DNA of 64,000 nt from PALSA-693 sp963834725 (GCA_963834725.1 CAWICN010000001.1:3286001-3350000), one strand, 5' to 3'; counted from the first letter of the stretch, positions 34,219 through 43,108 are shown. Numbers and translations: made by a program. Notes: generated from the sequence alone by a model not told the origin.

Positions 34219-34470
34219 GGTCGTTCCGTCCCGATCCTGTTCGGGTGGCTCACCCGGACTCAGCTGAGTCGGTGGCGGTATCGCTCGTTGCGGGGCTCCC
34301 GGAAGCAACCGGTAGGCGGGAACCGGTCGATCGAATCCCTTGAGAACGAGCGGATCGAGTGGCTCGAATCGGAAGATCCCTGTCGACGCGAAGGCCGAGA
34401 GCGGTCGGGAGCCGCTTGGCTTCCAGTTCATCCACAGCACTTTCCGCCATCACTTCGGCGGCGCTCCAGC
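34215..34470 (-). pseudogene. C-terminal remnant of a class III adenylate cyclase
   Basis: The minus-strand reading STGIFRFEPLDPLVLKGFD followed by RPVPAYRLLPG is the closing segment typical of class III adenylate/guanylate cyclase proteins (x-LKGF-xxPV-x-x-Y-x-L). Just upstream, the other frame carries SAAEVMAESAVDELEAKRL, which looks like the preceding part, so a single-base shift near 34390 splits the two. The catalytic cyclase core is absent. Confidence 0.4.
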
Positions 34471-34577
34471 CGGCCCGCCGCGTCCGGCGCGGTGGGATCG
34501 TACAGACCGGCCCGGGCGAGTCAAGCCAAGTCGAACACGCCGGATGTGAGGATCCGCCGAGGGGCATTTAGGCGGGG

Positions 34578-34868
34578 TCAGAGCGAGCGTTCGGAGCTGA
34601 CGTCGTAGAGCTTGATCGAGGCCGAGGCGGGTGTGGGCGACGAGACCTGAGGTCGGCTCCGGACGCCTTTCAGGTGCTCGTCAAGGGCCTCCTGGCTGTC
34701 CCACCTCTCGTAGAGGATGACGCGGCCCGGGTCGAGCGGATCGGCGGCGAAGGTGTACTCGAAGCAGCCCGGCTCCGAGCGCGATCGCGCCATCATTTCC
34801 ATTCGGCTGGCCAGGAAGGCGTCACGCTGGCCCGGGTCGAACTGGAATTCGCCTCCGACGATGAGCAT
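34578..34868 (-). CDS. Antibiotic biosynthesis monooxygenase (ABM) domain protein
   Basis: This 96-residue protein shows the ABM ferredoxin-like pattern: MLIVGGEFQFDPGQRDAF, SRSEPGCFEYTFAADPLDP, ILYERWDSQEALDEHLK. Family members include small monooxygenases and heme- or quinol-modifying enzymes. It lies 14 bp downstream of the DinB-type gene and probably shares its transcript, so the two may act on the same small molecule. Confidence 0.85.
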   Translation of the reverse strand: MLIVGGEFQFDPGQRDAFLASRMEMMARSRSEPGCFEYTFAADPLDPGRVILYERWDSQEALDEHLKGVRSRPQVSSPTPASASIKLYDVSSERSL

Positions 34869-34882
34869 GGTGTCTCCTTTTC

Positions 34883-35617
34883 TCAGGCCGCGTAGTTGCG
34901 AAGCACGGCGAGCGCAGCCTCCCCGTAAGGCCCTGCTGTCGTGAGGCCCGACTCGGCTGGAGCGAGGCGCTGGGCGCCGACCCGGCAGAAGGCACCCCCC
35001 TCCCCCCGAATGGACGAGGGGGCATCGGGCGGGCCGAACCTCCAGGGCTCGCCCCCCTCCGGTGCGGACAGCTCGCAGTACACGGCCTGTGGCGCCTGTT
35101 TAGCGAGTGCGAAGCTATACGGGAGGGTCCGGTGGCCGAGCCAAGCGATATGGCGGAGCCGATTGGTGTCGGGGAAGTGGGCTCCAAGAGGGGTCGCGAT
35201 ATCGAGGCCATGGGCCCAGTGTTCGGCCAGGCGGGTGGTAGCCAGGGTGGACGGCTTCAAGGTGCCGCCCACCCACTGGACCAGTGAGTCGGGATTGGCT
35301 TGGCGCAGGGTCGCGACGAATGTCTCGCAAGCTCGCCGCCACCGCTCGAAGACCGCCTCGGGCCCGTCCCGCTCGACTTCAACCGCGCGTCCGACCGCCT
35401 CGTCCACACCACGAGGCTCCGTCGCGCGATCTCGCTCCGTCACCGGTCGGCTCACTGCGGCCGCGGCCATCTCCTCGGTCAGGGCCAGGTGCAGCACCAC
35501 GTCACAGATGCTCCAGCCGGCGCAGAGCGACGGAACAGCCCACCCGGCGTCGTCGAGCTGGTTGAGGATGGACTCGATCCGCTGCTGCTCGGCCGTCAAG
35601 TCGTCGATGATCTCCAT
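34883..35617 (-). CDS. DinB/maleylpyruvate-isomerase-type metal-binding protein
   Basis: From ATG 35617 (MEIIDDLTAEQQRIESIL) the 244-residue protein shows the mycothiol-dependent isomerase/DinB-like helix bundle: AGWSICDVVLHLALTEEMAA with a metal-ligand His, and LATTRLAEHWAHGLDIATP with two more His. It matches the TIGR03084-type subgroup. This superfamily uses mycothiol, so it points to an actinobacterial host. The substrate is unknown. Cotranscription with the ABM protein is likely. Confidence 0.8.
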   Translation of the reverse strand: MEIIDDLTAEQQRIESILNQLDDAGWAVPSLCAGWSICDVVLHLALTEEMAAAAVSRPVTERDRATEPRGVDEAVGRAVEVERDGPEAVFERWRRACETFVATLRQANPDSLVQWVGGTLKPSTLATTRLAEHWAHGLDIATPLGAHFPDTNRLRHIAWLGHRTLPYSFALAKQAPQAVYCELSAPEGGEPWRFGPPDAPSSIRGEGGAFCRVGAQRLAPAESGLTTAGPYGEAALAVLRNYAA

Positions 35618-35983
35618 TGACCTCATCTTGCCACTGCACGCTTGCCGATCGTCGGGCGACAAGGTCGGGCAGGTGCAGGTCAGCGGAGAGCTTCCGGCCC
35701 TGCTGACGCCACGCTCTCCCCCTCAGCCCCGCGCTCGGAGGGATCCGGTGCCACGCCGCAATGACGCGGCATCACCGGCCGGTCGGCCACGTGCCGGGCA
35801 GCGCGCCGCCCACGGCGAGGAGTGGTTCCCGCATCCGGCGCAGGCCAACACTGCCGCGCGGCTATCGACCCCGCCTGAGTCCGTCCCGGCACCTGAGTCA
35901 TGGCAGGAGCAAGTTGCGTCAGGGAATTGGACTATCTCAGACGGATTGTCAAGGTTAGGTGCGAACGGATATCATTTGGGCAG
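35618..35983. other. Intergenic region with no gene seen
   Basis: Between the divergent DinB-type and TetR genes I find no supported coding frame. The last 60 bp before the TetR start are more AT-rich (GGATTGTCAAGG, GGATATCATTTGGG) and probably contain its promoter and operator. Confidence 0.4.
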
Positions 35984-36586
35984 ATGAGCGATATTCTCGA
36001 CGCCGCGCCGCGAGAACGCCGTCGCCGCTCTGACGCCAAACGCAGCATCGGTGCCATTATCAGCGCAGCCACCACCGTGCTCGGCGCGCGCCCCGACGCC
36101 AGCATGGAAGAGATTGCGACCGTGGCCGGCGTCACCCGGCAGACCGTCTACGCCCACTTCCCCACTCGACACGCGCTGATCCTCGCCATCATTGATGCAT
36201 TGAGAGCGGAGGGCCACGCTGTCATCGAAAAGGCCGGCCTCGATGCCCTTGCGCCGCCCGTCGCAATCCAACGCTTTCTCGACATCAGGTGGCAGCTCGT
36301 ACACCGCTACCCCATCCTGCTCGAACTTCCCGTCGCCCGGATCCTCGGTTCGGACGGCCATGGCCACCAGGACGTTGTCACCAGCTACCTGGTGGACCTC
36401 ATCAGGCGCGGACAGCGGACCGGGGACTTCGACCGCAAGCTCCCGGCCACGTGGCTCGCCACCGCCACCTTCAGCCTCGGCCACGCCGTCGCTGAACAAG
36501 TCGCGGCGGGACGGCTCACCGCCTCCAGGGCCGTCAGGATCCTGGAGGAGAGCGTCTTTCGCCTCTACGGAATCAACCCGACATGA
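35984..36586 (+). CDS. TetR/AcrR-family transcriptional regulator
   Basis: I use the ATG at 35984 (MSDILDAAPRERRRRS), giving 200 residues. The N-terminal helix-turn-helix is clear (ASMEEIATVAGVTRQTVYAH, FPTRHALILAII). The C-terminal helical ligand domain has no diagnostic motif. The likely targets are the adjacent genes, either the DinB/ABM pair or the epimerase; no operator repeat is obvious. Confidence 0.9.
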   Translation: MSDILDAAPRERRRRSDAKRSIGAIISAATTVLGARPDASMEEIATVAGVTRQTVYAHFPTRHALILAIIDALRAEGHAVIEKAGLDALAPPVAIQRFLDIRWQLVHRYPILLELPVARILGSDGHGHQDVVTSYLVDLIRRGQRTGDFDRKLPATWLATATFSLGHAVAEQVAAGRLTASRAVRILEESVFRLYGINPT

Positions 36587-36668
36587 TCTCGCCTCCGACC
36601 CAAACCCCATGGCTGTCAAAGGCCTGGAGAACGTTTGATCAAGCGACCTCCGGCTCCTTCGACCGGGG

Positions 36669-37505
36669 TCAAGGCTGATCCCCGGCGCCGTAGGCAGCGG
36701 CGAAGCCATCTCGCCAGCTCGCGTATTTGGGCGTCCAGCCGAGATCACGCTTCGCCCGCGCATTTGAGGAGCCGCGGCATTCAGTAATCATCGTGAGCCC
36801 GGCGCCGGCGATGCGCCAGGCCATAGGGAGCGGAATGTGCCGAGGCGGTTTGGCACCCACGATACGGGCGAGCTCCGGGAGCCAGTCGCGCATCGGGGCC
36901 GGGTCGTCGTCGACGATGTTGTAGATGCCCGGGCCATCGTGCCCGATGGCAGCTACGGTGGCTGCGGCGGCGTCGTCGAGGTGGATGAAGGACATGACGC
37001 CGCGACCATCGCCCACGAGCGGCGTCCGGCGCCTACGGACCGGCTCGATGAGTGTGTCGTCGCCCGGGCCGTAGAATCCGCCGTAGCGCAGCGCAATCCC
37101 ACCGGCTGCGGTGACGGCGCTGTCGACGTGGCTCATCGCGGCGAAGGTCCGTCGGGCCGAGGCCGGTGGATCAGTGTCCAGCGGATTCTCTTCGGTCTTA
37201 ACCCAGCTGCCAACACGGGCCGAGCTCTGGGCGACGATCCGTTCGACCCCCACCTCCGCTGCAGCAACCAGGGCGTTGTCCATGCCTTGAATACGCAGGC
37301 GGTTGGTCGGAGCGAACGCCTTGTCGAGACTTCGGAGTATGCGCGTCCCGGCCAGGGCGGTGGCCTGGAAGACGACGGCGTTGGGGCGAACGGCCTCGAC
37401 GGCAGTGCGGACCGCGTCAAGGTCAAGAACGTCGAGGACGATGGGATGAACGCTCTGGCCAGCGAGGCGCCTTCCCCGCTCTTCCGAGCGGGATGTCCCG
37501 ATCAC
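36669..37505 (-). CDS. NAD-dependent epimerase/dehydratase family protein, N-terminally truncated
   Basis: From the GTG at 37505 there are 278 residues of an extended SDR: PNAVVFQATALAG, a Ser/Tyr region less typical than usual, ALRYGGFYGPGDDTLIEP, DDAAAATVAAI and NARAKRDLGWTPKY. The N-terminal glycine motif is missing. In the same frame upstream, only RLVPQLVSAGYEVIG remains of the first helix and strand; before that the sequence is antisense to a sigma-factor fragment, so a junction lies near 37545. Without the GxxGxxG loop, cofactor binding is doubtful. Confidence 0.65.
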   Translation of the reverse strand: MIGTSRSEERGRRLAGQSVHPIVLDVLDLDAVRTAVEAVRPNAVVFQATALAGTRILRSLDKAFAPTNRLRIQGMDNALVAAAEVGVERIVAQSSARVGSWVKTEENPLDTDPPASARRTFAAMSHVDSAVTAAGGIALRYGGFYGPGDDTLIEPVRRRRTPLVGDGRGVMSFIHLDDAAAATVAAIGHDGPGIYNIVDDDPAPMRDWLPELARIVGAKPPRHIPLPMAWRIAGAGLTMITECRGSSNARAKRDLGWTPKYASWRDGFAAAYGAGDQP

Positions 37506-37532
37506 TTCATAGCCGGCCGAGACCAGCTGCGG

Positions 37533-37658
37533 GACCAGTCGGTCGCGTTCACCATGGCCGGCGGTGCCATCACCGAGATCGACGCGATCGCCGACCCCGA
37601 TAGGGTGCAGACGCTCGCCGCCACCGCGCTCATCGGTGAGGAGCTCAAGCCTCCCTGA
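37533..37658 (+). pseudogene. C-terminal fragment of an ECF sigma factor (SigJ-like)
   Basis: The plus-strand reading VAFTMAGGAITEIDAIADP, followed by DRVQTLAATAL, is the end of the SnoaL-like C-terminal domain of SigJ-type ECF sigma factors. Nothing of the sigma2/sigma4 regions remains upstream, where the truncated epimerase begins on the other strand. The fragment marks a rearrangement junction. Confidence 0.6.
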
Positions 37659-37733
37659 ACCATGCGGGCCGAGATGAGGCCGGCCGCCGTGGTCCGCCTC
37701 GCTCCGTCTGGGGCAGACGCAACCTGAGAGGCG

Positions 37734-38669
37734 TCACACCAGCATCCGGGCCAGAGCGGCCGGCGCCTGCGCAGCCCGCTCGAGCACCGCGAGTACCCCG
37801 CCGCCGGCCGCGGCCAGGGCCGTGCATGCTTCCAGCGCCTCAGGTTCGGGGCGCAGGGCCAGCACATGGAGCCGCGCTCCGACGACAGCTGCGGAGGCAG
37901 CGACCGGCAATGGATCGTCACCCTCGTTGGCCATACCGTCGGTGAGCACGATCAGATCCCGCCGGACCGGTGCCGACCGGCCAATCTGGCCCAGAGCGGC
38001 GCGAATACCGCCGGCCAGGTCGGTGGTGTCCCCGCCCCGCAAAGCCAGCAGGCGAGTCAACGCCGAACTCGGCGGTGATGGCTCGACGACGTGGCGGAGA
38101 ACGACCGACCGGGACCAGAAGGCCACAACTCCCAGCTGATCATGGGGGCCGCTGCGGGCGGCCAGGGCGGCCGCGGTGACGATAGCGGTGTTCAAGGGCG
38201 TCCCGCTGACCGACCCGGACGCGTCCACCACCAGTACGACCGCCCGGCCCGGTCGCTGCCAGCCCCGCCATTGCAGGTCTTCGGCGCGCAATCTCGGATG
38301 CTCCGCCAGCCGGTCGAGGGTCGAGTCGAGGTCCAGGTCGACTCCCTCATCGGGCACCCGGCCGAGACGGGCACTCCCGCCCGAGGGAGCCGGGCCTGCA
38401 GCCCGGGCGGCCGGTACGACGAGCGACGTAGCCAGACGCAGGGCCTTCTCCCGCAGCTTCAAATCGGTGGCCCGGGTCAGGTCGACGAGCATGGAGACGC
38501 CGGTGTCGAGATCATCGGCCAGCGCCCCGGCCAGGGCCGACTCGTCGAGCGCTCCGACCTCCCGAGAGACCTCCTGCATCCGCGCATGCCGCCGCTGCAG
38601 CTCCGTCCGGCTGATGTGGCGTCGATTCTGCTGCCGGAGGAGCTCTTCGACCTCGGAGGGGTCTGTCAG
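37734..38669 (-). CDS. VWA-domain protein (partner of MoxR ATPase), apparent CTG start
   Basis: The VWA domain carries the MIDAS motif (VVDASGSVSG) and LTDGMANEGDD. The preceding helical part (TDPSEVEELLRQQNRRHISR, HARMQEVSREVGALDE) looks fully coding back to the overlap with the MoxR stop, but the only in-frame initiator there is CTG at 38669-38667, in CTGA where ATGA would be classical. I therefore give 311 residues from CTG; the first in-frame ATG is 38579 and would remove 30 plausible residues. MoxR/VWA pairs act as chaperone-like or metal-insertion ATPase systems, here likely for the dehydrogenase or for the nearby Rieske oxygenase (inference). Confidence 0.8.
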   Translation of the reverse strand: MTDPSEVEELLRQQNRRHISRTELQRRHARMQEVSREVGALDESALAGALADDLDTGVSMLVDLTRATDLKLREKALRLATSLVVPAARAAGPAPSGGSARLGRVPDEGVDLDLDSTLDRLAEHPRLRAEDLQWRGWQRPGRAVVLVVDASGSVSGTPLNTAIVTAAALAARSGPHDQLGVVAFWSRSVVLRHVVEPSPPSSALTRLLALRGGDTTDLAGGIRAALGQIGRSAPVRRDLIVLTDGMANEGDDPLPVAASAAVVGARLHVLALRPEPEALEACTALAAAGGGVLAVLERAAQAPAALARMLV

Positions 38670-39658
38670 CGGCTGACCGGCGTGGCCCGGGCCGCCGGGT
38701 GGCGGTCCGAGCCCGGAGCTTTTCCCGGGGCGGGATCGGGCTCGGCCGGCTCCGAGAGCACCGCACCGGCCTGCTGCCAGATGTCCTCGACAATGGCCTC
38801 GGGGGTACGGCTAACACCCTCCTTGAGGGTGATCCGACCCGACAGGGCGGTGACCGCGGCGTCGCGGCCGGCATCCTCCAGGGTCCCGTCGGGCGAGACG
38901 TGTCCATCCTGTCCGCTTCGGCGCAGGGCGACCAGCTCCCCGGCCACGGCCACCACATCGATGGCTCCCCGCACCGACGATCCGATGCGCAAGTCCGGAT
39001 GCTCCCTGGTCAGCCGGACGGCCCGCACGCTCCTCCGCACCAGGTCAGCCGGGCCGGCCGCCCGCCGGGTCACAATCTCCCGCTCCTCGGCTTCGCCCTG
39101 GTAGGCGACTGCCACCCGGCAGGTGCGGTCGTACAGCGCCGGGGTGACCCTGCCGGTGCCCACCGCGTCGAACGGGTTCATGGCCGCGACCAGCCGGAAG
39201 GTCGGTGCGGCGGTCACCTCCCCGTAACGGGGGATGTGCAGGCGGCGCTCGGAGAGCACGCCGAGCAGCACGTTGAGCGTCTCTTCCGGTACGCGGTTCA
39301 GCTCCTCGACATAAAGGACTGACCCTGACGCCATGGCCTCGAGGAGCGGTCCTGGAACGAACGTGTCCTGGCGGTAGCCCTCGCTGAGGATTCGCGACGG
39401 GTCGTGATGGCCGACGAGCCGGGCCGGACTCAGCTCGGCGTTGCCCTCGACCAGTACCAGACCGACGCCCGCCCCGTCGGCCAGGGCGCGAAGAAGCGTG
39501 GTCTTGCCGGTTCCGGGCGGCCCTTCGAGCAGCACGCTGCGTCCGGCGGCGAGGGCGGCGGCTACGACCTCGACGTCGCGCCGGCGACCGACGAGGACGT
39601 CACGGGCGGCGGCCACCATCCCGGCCGCCGGGAGCGGTCCGAGCGAAGGAGCGGTCAA
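38666..39658 (-). CDS. MoxR-type AAA+ ATPase
   Basis: This 330-residue protein starts at a TTG that overlaps the stop of the dehydrogenase gene (TTGA). Walker A is GPPGTGKT (46-53), Walker B is VLYVEELNR, and sensor-1 is in VAAMNPFDAVG, as in MoxR/ChlI-type ATPases. The C-terminal 60 residues are Pro/Ala-rich. It forms a coupled unit with the VWA protein, and together they probably remodel or load cofactor into a client protein. Confidence 0.88.
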   Translation of the reverse strand: MTAPSLGPLPAAGMVAAARDVLVGRRRDVEVVAAALAAGRSVLLEGPPGTGKTTLLRALADGAGVGLVLVEGNAELSPARLVGHHDPSRILSEGYRQDTFVPGPLLEAMASGSVLYVEELNRVPEETLNVLLGVLSERRLHIPRYGEVTAAPTFRLVAAMNPFDAVGTGRVTPALYDRTCRVAVAYQGEAEEREIVTRRAAGPADLVRRSVRAVRLTREHPDLRIGSSVRGAIDVVAVAGELVALRRSGQDGHVSPDGTLEDAGRDAAVTALSGRITLKEGVSRTPEAIVEDIWQQAGAVLSEPAEPDPAPGKAPGSDRHPAARATPVSR

Positions 39659-40776
39659 GCGTAAACGATGACGCCGCGGATGTTCTTGCCGGCGTGCATG
39701 TCCTCGTAGCCCTGGGCGATCTGGTCGAGGGTGTAGGTAGCGGTCACCAACTCGTCCAGCTTGATCTTGCCGTCCCGGTACATCTGGGCCTGGCGCAGGA
39801 TGTCGGAGCTGGGGTTGGACGCCCCGAACAGGGCGCCCTGGATCCGCTTCTGGTACAGGGTCAGCTCGCTGAGCGCGACCGGGATGCCGACCTCCTCGAA
39901 GTTACCGACCCCGGTGACCACCACCGTGCCGGCCTTGCGGATGGCCGCGAAGGCCTGGCCCACGTGCTCGCCCTTGGTCACCCCCACGGTCACGATGGCC
40001 GAATCAGCCCCCTGACCGTTGGTCACGCTCTTGGCGAACTCGTCGGCCTCGGCGATGTCGGCGAAGGCATGGGTGGCGCCGAGCTGGAGGGCCTTCTCCC
40101 GCTTGAGCTCCACCGGGTCCACCGCGATGACATTGGAAGCGCCGGCCAGGGCCGCCCCCTGCACCGCGTTGATGCCGACGCCACCGACGCCCATGACGAT
40201 GACGGTGTCACCCGGACGGACCTGGGCCGAGTTGACCGCCGAGCCCCACCCTGTACCCACGCCACAGCCGAGCAGGCACACTTTCTCCAGAGGCAGATCC
40301 TTCTCGATCTTGACCGCCGACGCCAGGCTCACCACCGTGTGCTCCGCAAAGGTCGAGATACCGCACATCTGGCCGACCGGATCGCCGTCGGTGGTGTGCA
40401 GCCGGAAGCTGGTCGGCTCCTCAGGACGACCCCCACTGAGCAGACCGGCACCGAGATCGCACAGGTTTTGCAGGCCAGAGGCGCACCACCGGCACCGGCC
40501 GCACCCCGGCAGGAAGGAGAAGATGACGTGATCGCCCACCTCGTACCCGACGGTGTTCGGACCCACTTTCTCCACCACCCCGGCGCCCTCATGGCCTCCG
40601 CAGAAGGGGTAGACCCCAACCGAAATGTCCCCGGTGGCGATGTGGTCGTCCGAATGGCAGAGACCCGAGGCCGCCATCTTCACCAGCAGCTCACCTTGCC
40701 GGGGCTCGTCCAGCTCGATGTCGATGACCTCGTAGGTGCCCGGCGCCTTGGTGATGACAGCACCGCGTGTTCTCAT
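39655..40776 (-). CDS. Zinc-dependent alcohol dehydrogenase, NDMA-type
   Basis: I use the ATG at 40776 (MRTRGAVITKAPGTYEV), giving 373 residues. Zinc-site motifs are complete: GLCHSDDH, GGHEGAGVV and the structural-zinc cysteines in PGCGRCRWCASGLQNLC. The NAD-binding loop is GVGGVGINAVQG. It matches the mycofactocin/NDMA-dependent class III-like dehydrogenases of actinobacteria. It is the first gene of a three-gene operon with the MoxR and VWA proteins, an arrangement that suggests the ATPase pair services it. Confidence 0.9.
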   Translation of the reverse strand: MRTRGAVITKAPGTYEVIDIELDEPRQGELLVKMAASGLCHSDDHIATGDISVGVYPFCGGHEGAGVVEKVGPNTVGYEVGDHVIFSFLPGCGRCRWCASGLQNLCDLGAGLLSGGRPEEPTSFRLHTTDGDPVGQMCGISTFAEHTVVSLASAVKIEKDLPLEKVCLLGCGVGTGWGSAVNSAQVRPGDTVIVMGVGGVGINAVQGAALAGASNVIAVDPVELKREKALQLGATHAFADIAEADEFAKSVTNGQGADSAIVTVGVTKGEHVGQAFAAIRKAGTVVVTGVGNFEEVGIPVALSELTLYQKRIQGALFGASNPSSDILRQAQMYRDGKIKLDELVTATYTLDQIAQGYEDMHAGKNIRGVIVYA

Positions 40777-41048
40777 GTCAATCTCCCGTTGGTCGCTGAT
40801 CCATCCGTCGCCCTCGATCTTAGCGGTGCTCCCGGTGGACCGGTCCGGCCGACCAGCTGCATGGCGGGGGCGATCGCAGGCCTTCGGGTGGGTACCGCTC
40901 ATACGGCGCCCCGGAGGCAACGAGGTCCATCGGGTGTCCCGGTAGTTCCGATGGCGGCTCGCCGGATGCCGGGACACCAGCGCTTGCCACGGCGGCCACG
41001 GTCGCCGCGGCCGCCATAGCCGCCATACCGGCCGCCATACCGGCGGGG

Positions 41049-41205
41049 GCGTTTCGCACCTCGGGCATAGTTTTGGCGGCCCATGCCGCGGGTGCGTTTC
41101 GCACCTCGGGCACAGTTTTGGCGATATTCCGCCCCCTACCGCACCCGACGTCACCGGACGCACCCAGGTTCGGCGCCCCGAACCCACCCAGGTTTGGCGT
41201 CCCGG
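41049..41205. repeat. Two families of short direct repeats between ADH and Rieske genes
   Basis: A 30-bp repeat with a single mismatch, beginning GCGTTTCGCACCTCGGGCA, occupies 41049-41078 and 41094-41123 (45-bp period). A second pair, ACCCAGGTTCGGCGCCCCG / ACCCAGGTTTGGCGTCCCG, starts at 41162 and 41186 (24-bp period). The 560-bp gap between the divergent ADH and oxygenase genes otherwise holds no gene. The repeats are likely operators or duplicated promoter elements. Confidence 0.6.
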
Positions 41206-41335
41206 AGACGACGAGCAGACGCCCGTCCGCCGGCCGACGGCAGGGCCGGGACCGAGGACCTCCGCGGGCCAGGAGCTAGAATGAGGCGCAACGCGGCGAG
41301 ACCGCCCGTCGGGGGACGTCGAGGAGGTCGATGCG

Positions 41336-42685
41336 GTGCTGAGCGCGGAGGATAATGAGCTGCTCACCCGGACCGGCCCGGATACGGCGATGGGGACACT
41401 GTTCCGGCGGTTCTGGGTGCCGGTCCTCCTCTCTCGTGAGGTGCCCCAACCAGACGGCCCCCCGGTCCGGGTGCAGGTCATGGGCGAGCGTCTGGTGGCT
41501 TTCCGTGACACCCTCGGTCGGGTCGGACTGGTCGACGCCCGGTGCTCGCACCGAGGGGCGGACCTGTGGTTCGGGCGCAACGAGGGGTGCGGCCTTCGCT
41601 GCGTCTACCACGGCTGGAAGTTCGACGTGGGCGGGCAGTGCCTGGAGATCCCCTCGATGGCCCGCGCCGACGGGTTGCGGGCCCGGGCCGGGATCACCGC
41701 CTACCCGACCCGCGAGTGGGGCGACCTGGTGTGGGCGTACCTGGGGCCTCCCGAGCGGCAGCCACCGCTCCCCGAGCTCGATTTCTGCGTGGTGCCGCCG
41801 GCGAGCCGGTTCGTCACGAAGAAGCTGCAGGAGTGCAACTGGGCGCAGGCGTGCGAAGGCGCGCTCGACACCGCCCATTTCTCCTTTCTCCACACGCCCC
41901 TCGAGCTGCCGGAGATCCCACCCCACCGGCGGACCCATCCGCTCGCCGACGCCGTTCGCTGGATGAAAGACGATCCGGCGCCGGTATTCCACGTCTTCGA
42001 GCACGACGCCGGCCTCCTCCTCGCCGCGTCACGGCGAGCCGACGGTGACCAGCTGTACTGGCGGGTCACCCAGTACCTGCTGCCGAACCACAGTGTGGCC
42101 CCCGGTTCGGCGCCGGGGGATGTCCAGGTCGGCCAGACGTGGGTGCCCATCGACGATTACCGCTGCTGGGTGTATGTGTGGAGCTGGCACGCCGACCGGC
42201 CACTCAGGGATCGCGAGAATCGGTACATCCCTGGCGTCCCGAGCGTGCACGCCGATGTCGACGACCACTGGGTCCCGAAGCGCAACCGCTCGAACGATTA
42301 CCTCATCGACCGCGAGGCGCAGCGCACCAGGAGCTTCACAGGCATCGAGGGGATCTCCGAACAGGACGCGGCCATCCAGGACAGCCAGGGCTTCATCGCC
42401 GATCGTACCCGGGAGCACCTCGGGCCGACCGATCTCGGCGTGGTGAGATTCCGGCGAACCATCCTCGGAGCCGCGAGGGCCCTGGCCGGGGGCCAGGAGC
42501 CGGGCGCGACGGCGGCGCCGGCCGCCTACCGCGTGCACGGCGGGGGGATGGTCGCGCCCGCCGCCGAGACGGTCGAGGCGGCTCTGCTCGATCGCTTCGG
42601 TACGACGACCGGTCTGGTCCCCGGCCGCCCGGAGCCCGCCACGGCGCCGCCCGGCCGGAGGGAGCCGACGCCTCTGCCGTCGTGA
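41336..42685 (+). CDS. Rieske non-heme iron oxygenase, alpha subunit (phthalate-dioxygenase-like)
   Basis: The start is a GTG at 41336 with GAGGAGG upstream; 449 residues. The Rieske [2Fe-2S] ligands are Cys70-x-His72 (CSHRGADLW) and Cys89-x2-His92 (CVYHGWKFD). The mononuclear iron site is Asp178, His181 and His186 in EGALDTAHFSFLHT. Size and motif spacing match ring-hydroxylating or demethylating oxygenases of the phthalate 4,5-dioxygenase group. No reductase or ferredoxin gene is adjacent, so electrons must come from elsewhere. The last 50 residues are Pro/Gly-rich. Confidence 0.9.
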   Translation: MLSAEDNELLTRTGPDTAMGTLFRRFWVPVLLSREVPQPDGPPVRVQVMGERLVAFRDTLGRVGLVDARCSHRGADLWFGRNEGCGLRCVYHGWKFDVGGQCLEIPSMARADGLRARAGITAYPTREWGDLVWAYLGPPERQPPLPELDFCVVPPASRFVTKKLQECNWAQACEGALDTAHFSFLHTPLELPEIPPHRRTHPLADAVRWMKDDPAPVFHVFEHDAGLLLAASRRADGDQLYWRVTQYLLPNHSVAPGSAPGDVQVGQTWVPIDDYRCWVYVWSWHADRPLRDRENRYIPGVPSVHADVDDHWVPKRNRSNDYLIDREAQRTRSFTGIEGISEQDAAIQDSQGFIADRTREHLGPTDLGVVRFRRTILGAARALAGGQEPGATAAPAAYRVHGGGMVAPAAETVEAALLDRFGTTTGLVPGRPEPATAPPGRREPTPLPS

Positions 42686-42689
42686 TCGG

Positions 42690-42960
42690 TGGCCGTCAGC
42701 GTCCGGCGCCGGTCATCGCTCCGTACAGCCCGGCGATGTCATCCTGCGCTGAGCGCCCGGTCGAGCACGGCGGTATCCCCTATGGCCCCCTGGAACCAGG
42801 ACTCCATGTTGCGGGTCCCGACCCTCATCGGGGCGTCCCCGGGGCTCAGCTCATTCCGTTTCGGGGCGGCCACCTGTTCTTCATGTTCGCCGAGCGGCAA
42901 CGCTTCGTGGACAGCATCGCCGGATTCGCATCGTGATCCATTCGCGGACCCGTCAGCCGT
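42690..42960 (-). pseudogene. LamG/concanavalin-A-like domain fragment
   Basis: The minus-strand reading NELSPGDAPMRVGTRNMES followed by WFQGAIGDTAVLDRALSA is the C-terminal half of a LamG-type jelly-roll domain. The next codons give a stop, but one frame over the domain end continues (DDIAGLYGAM), so a one-base shift lies near 42745. The upstream half and any signal peptide are absent. Confidence 0.5.
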
Positions 42961-43108
42961 CGAACATTATTGGCGAGGCGGGGCCGCGGAAGGGCTCAGC
43001 TGTGACGAGCTGGGAGCCGGCGTTTCGTGACCTTCCGGTTCATCTTTTAAGGCCAGGTAGAGTCGAACTTAGCGGGCACAGCCGACGGGGCTGATCGATA
43101 GGTCGTGT

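Noticed and set aside
36837..37532. Plus-strand frame leading into the sigma-factor fragment
   Set aside because: Upstream of 37533 it is antisense to the epimerase and shows no sigma-factor motif; only the last 41 residues are kept.
40820..41113. Minus-strand Ala/Met-rich frame upstream of the ADH gene
   Set aside because: Its repeats come from the DNA direct repeats in the control region; the ADH start at 40776 is well supported.
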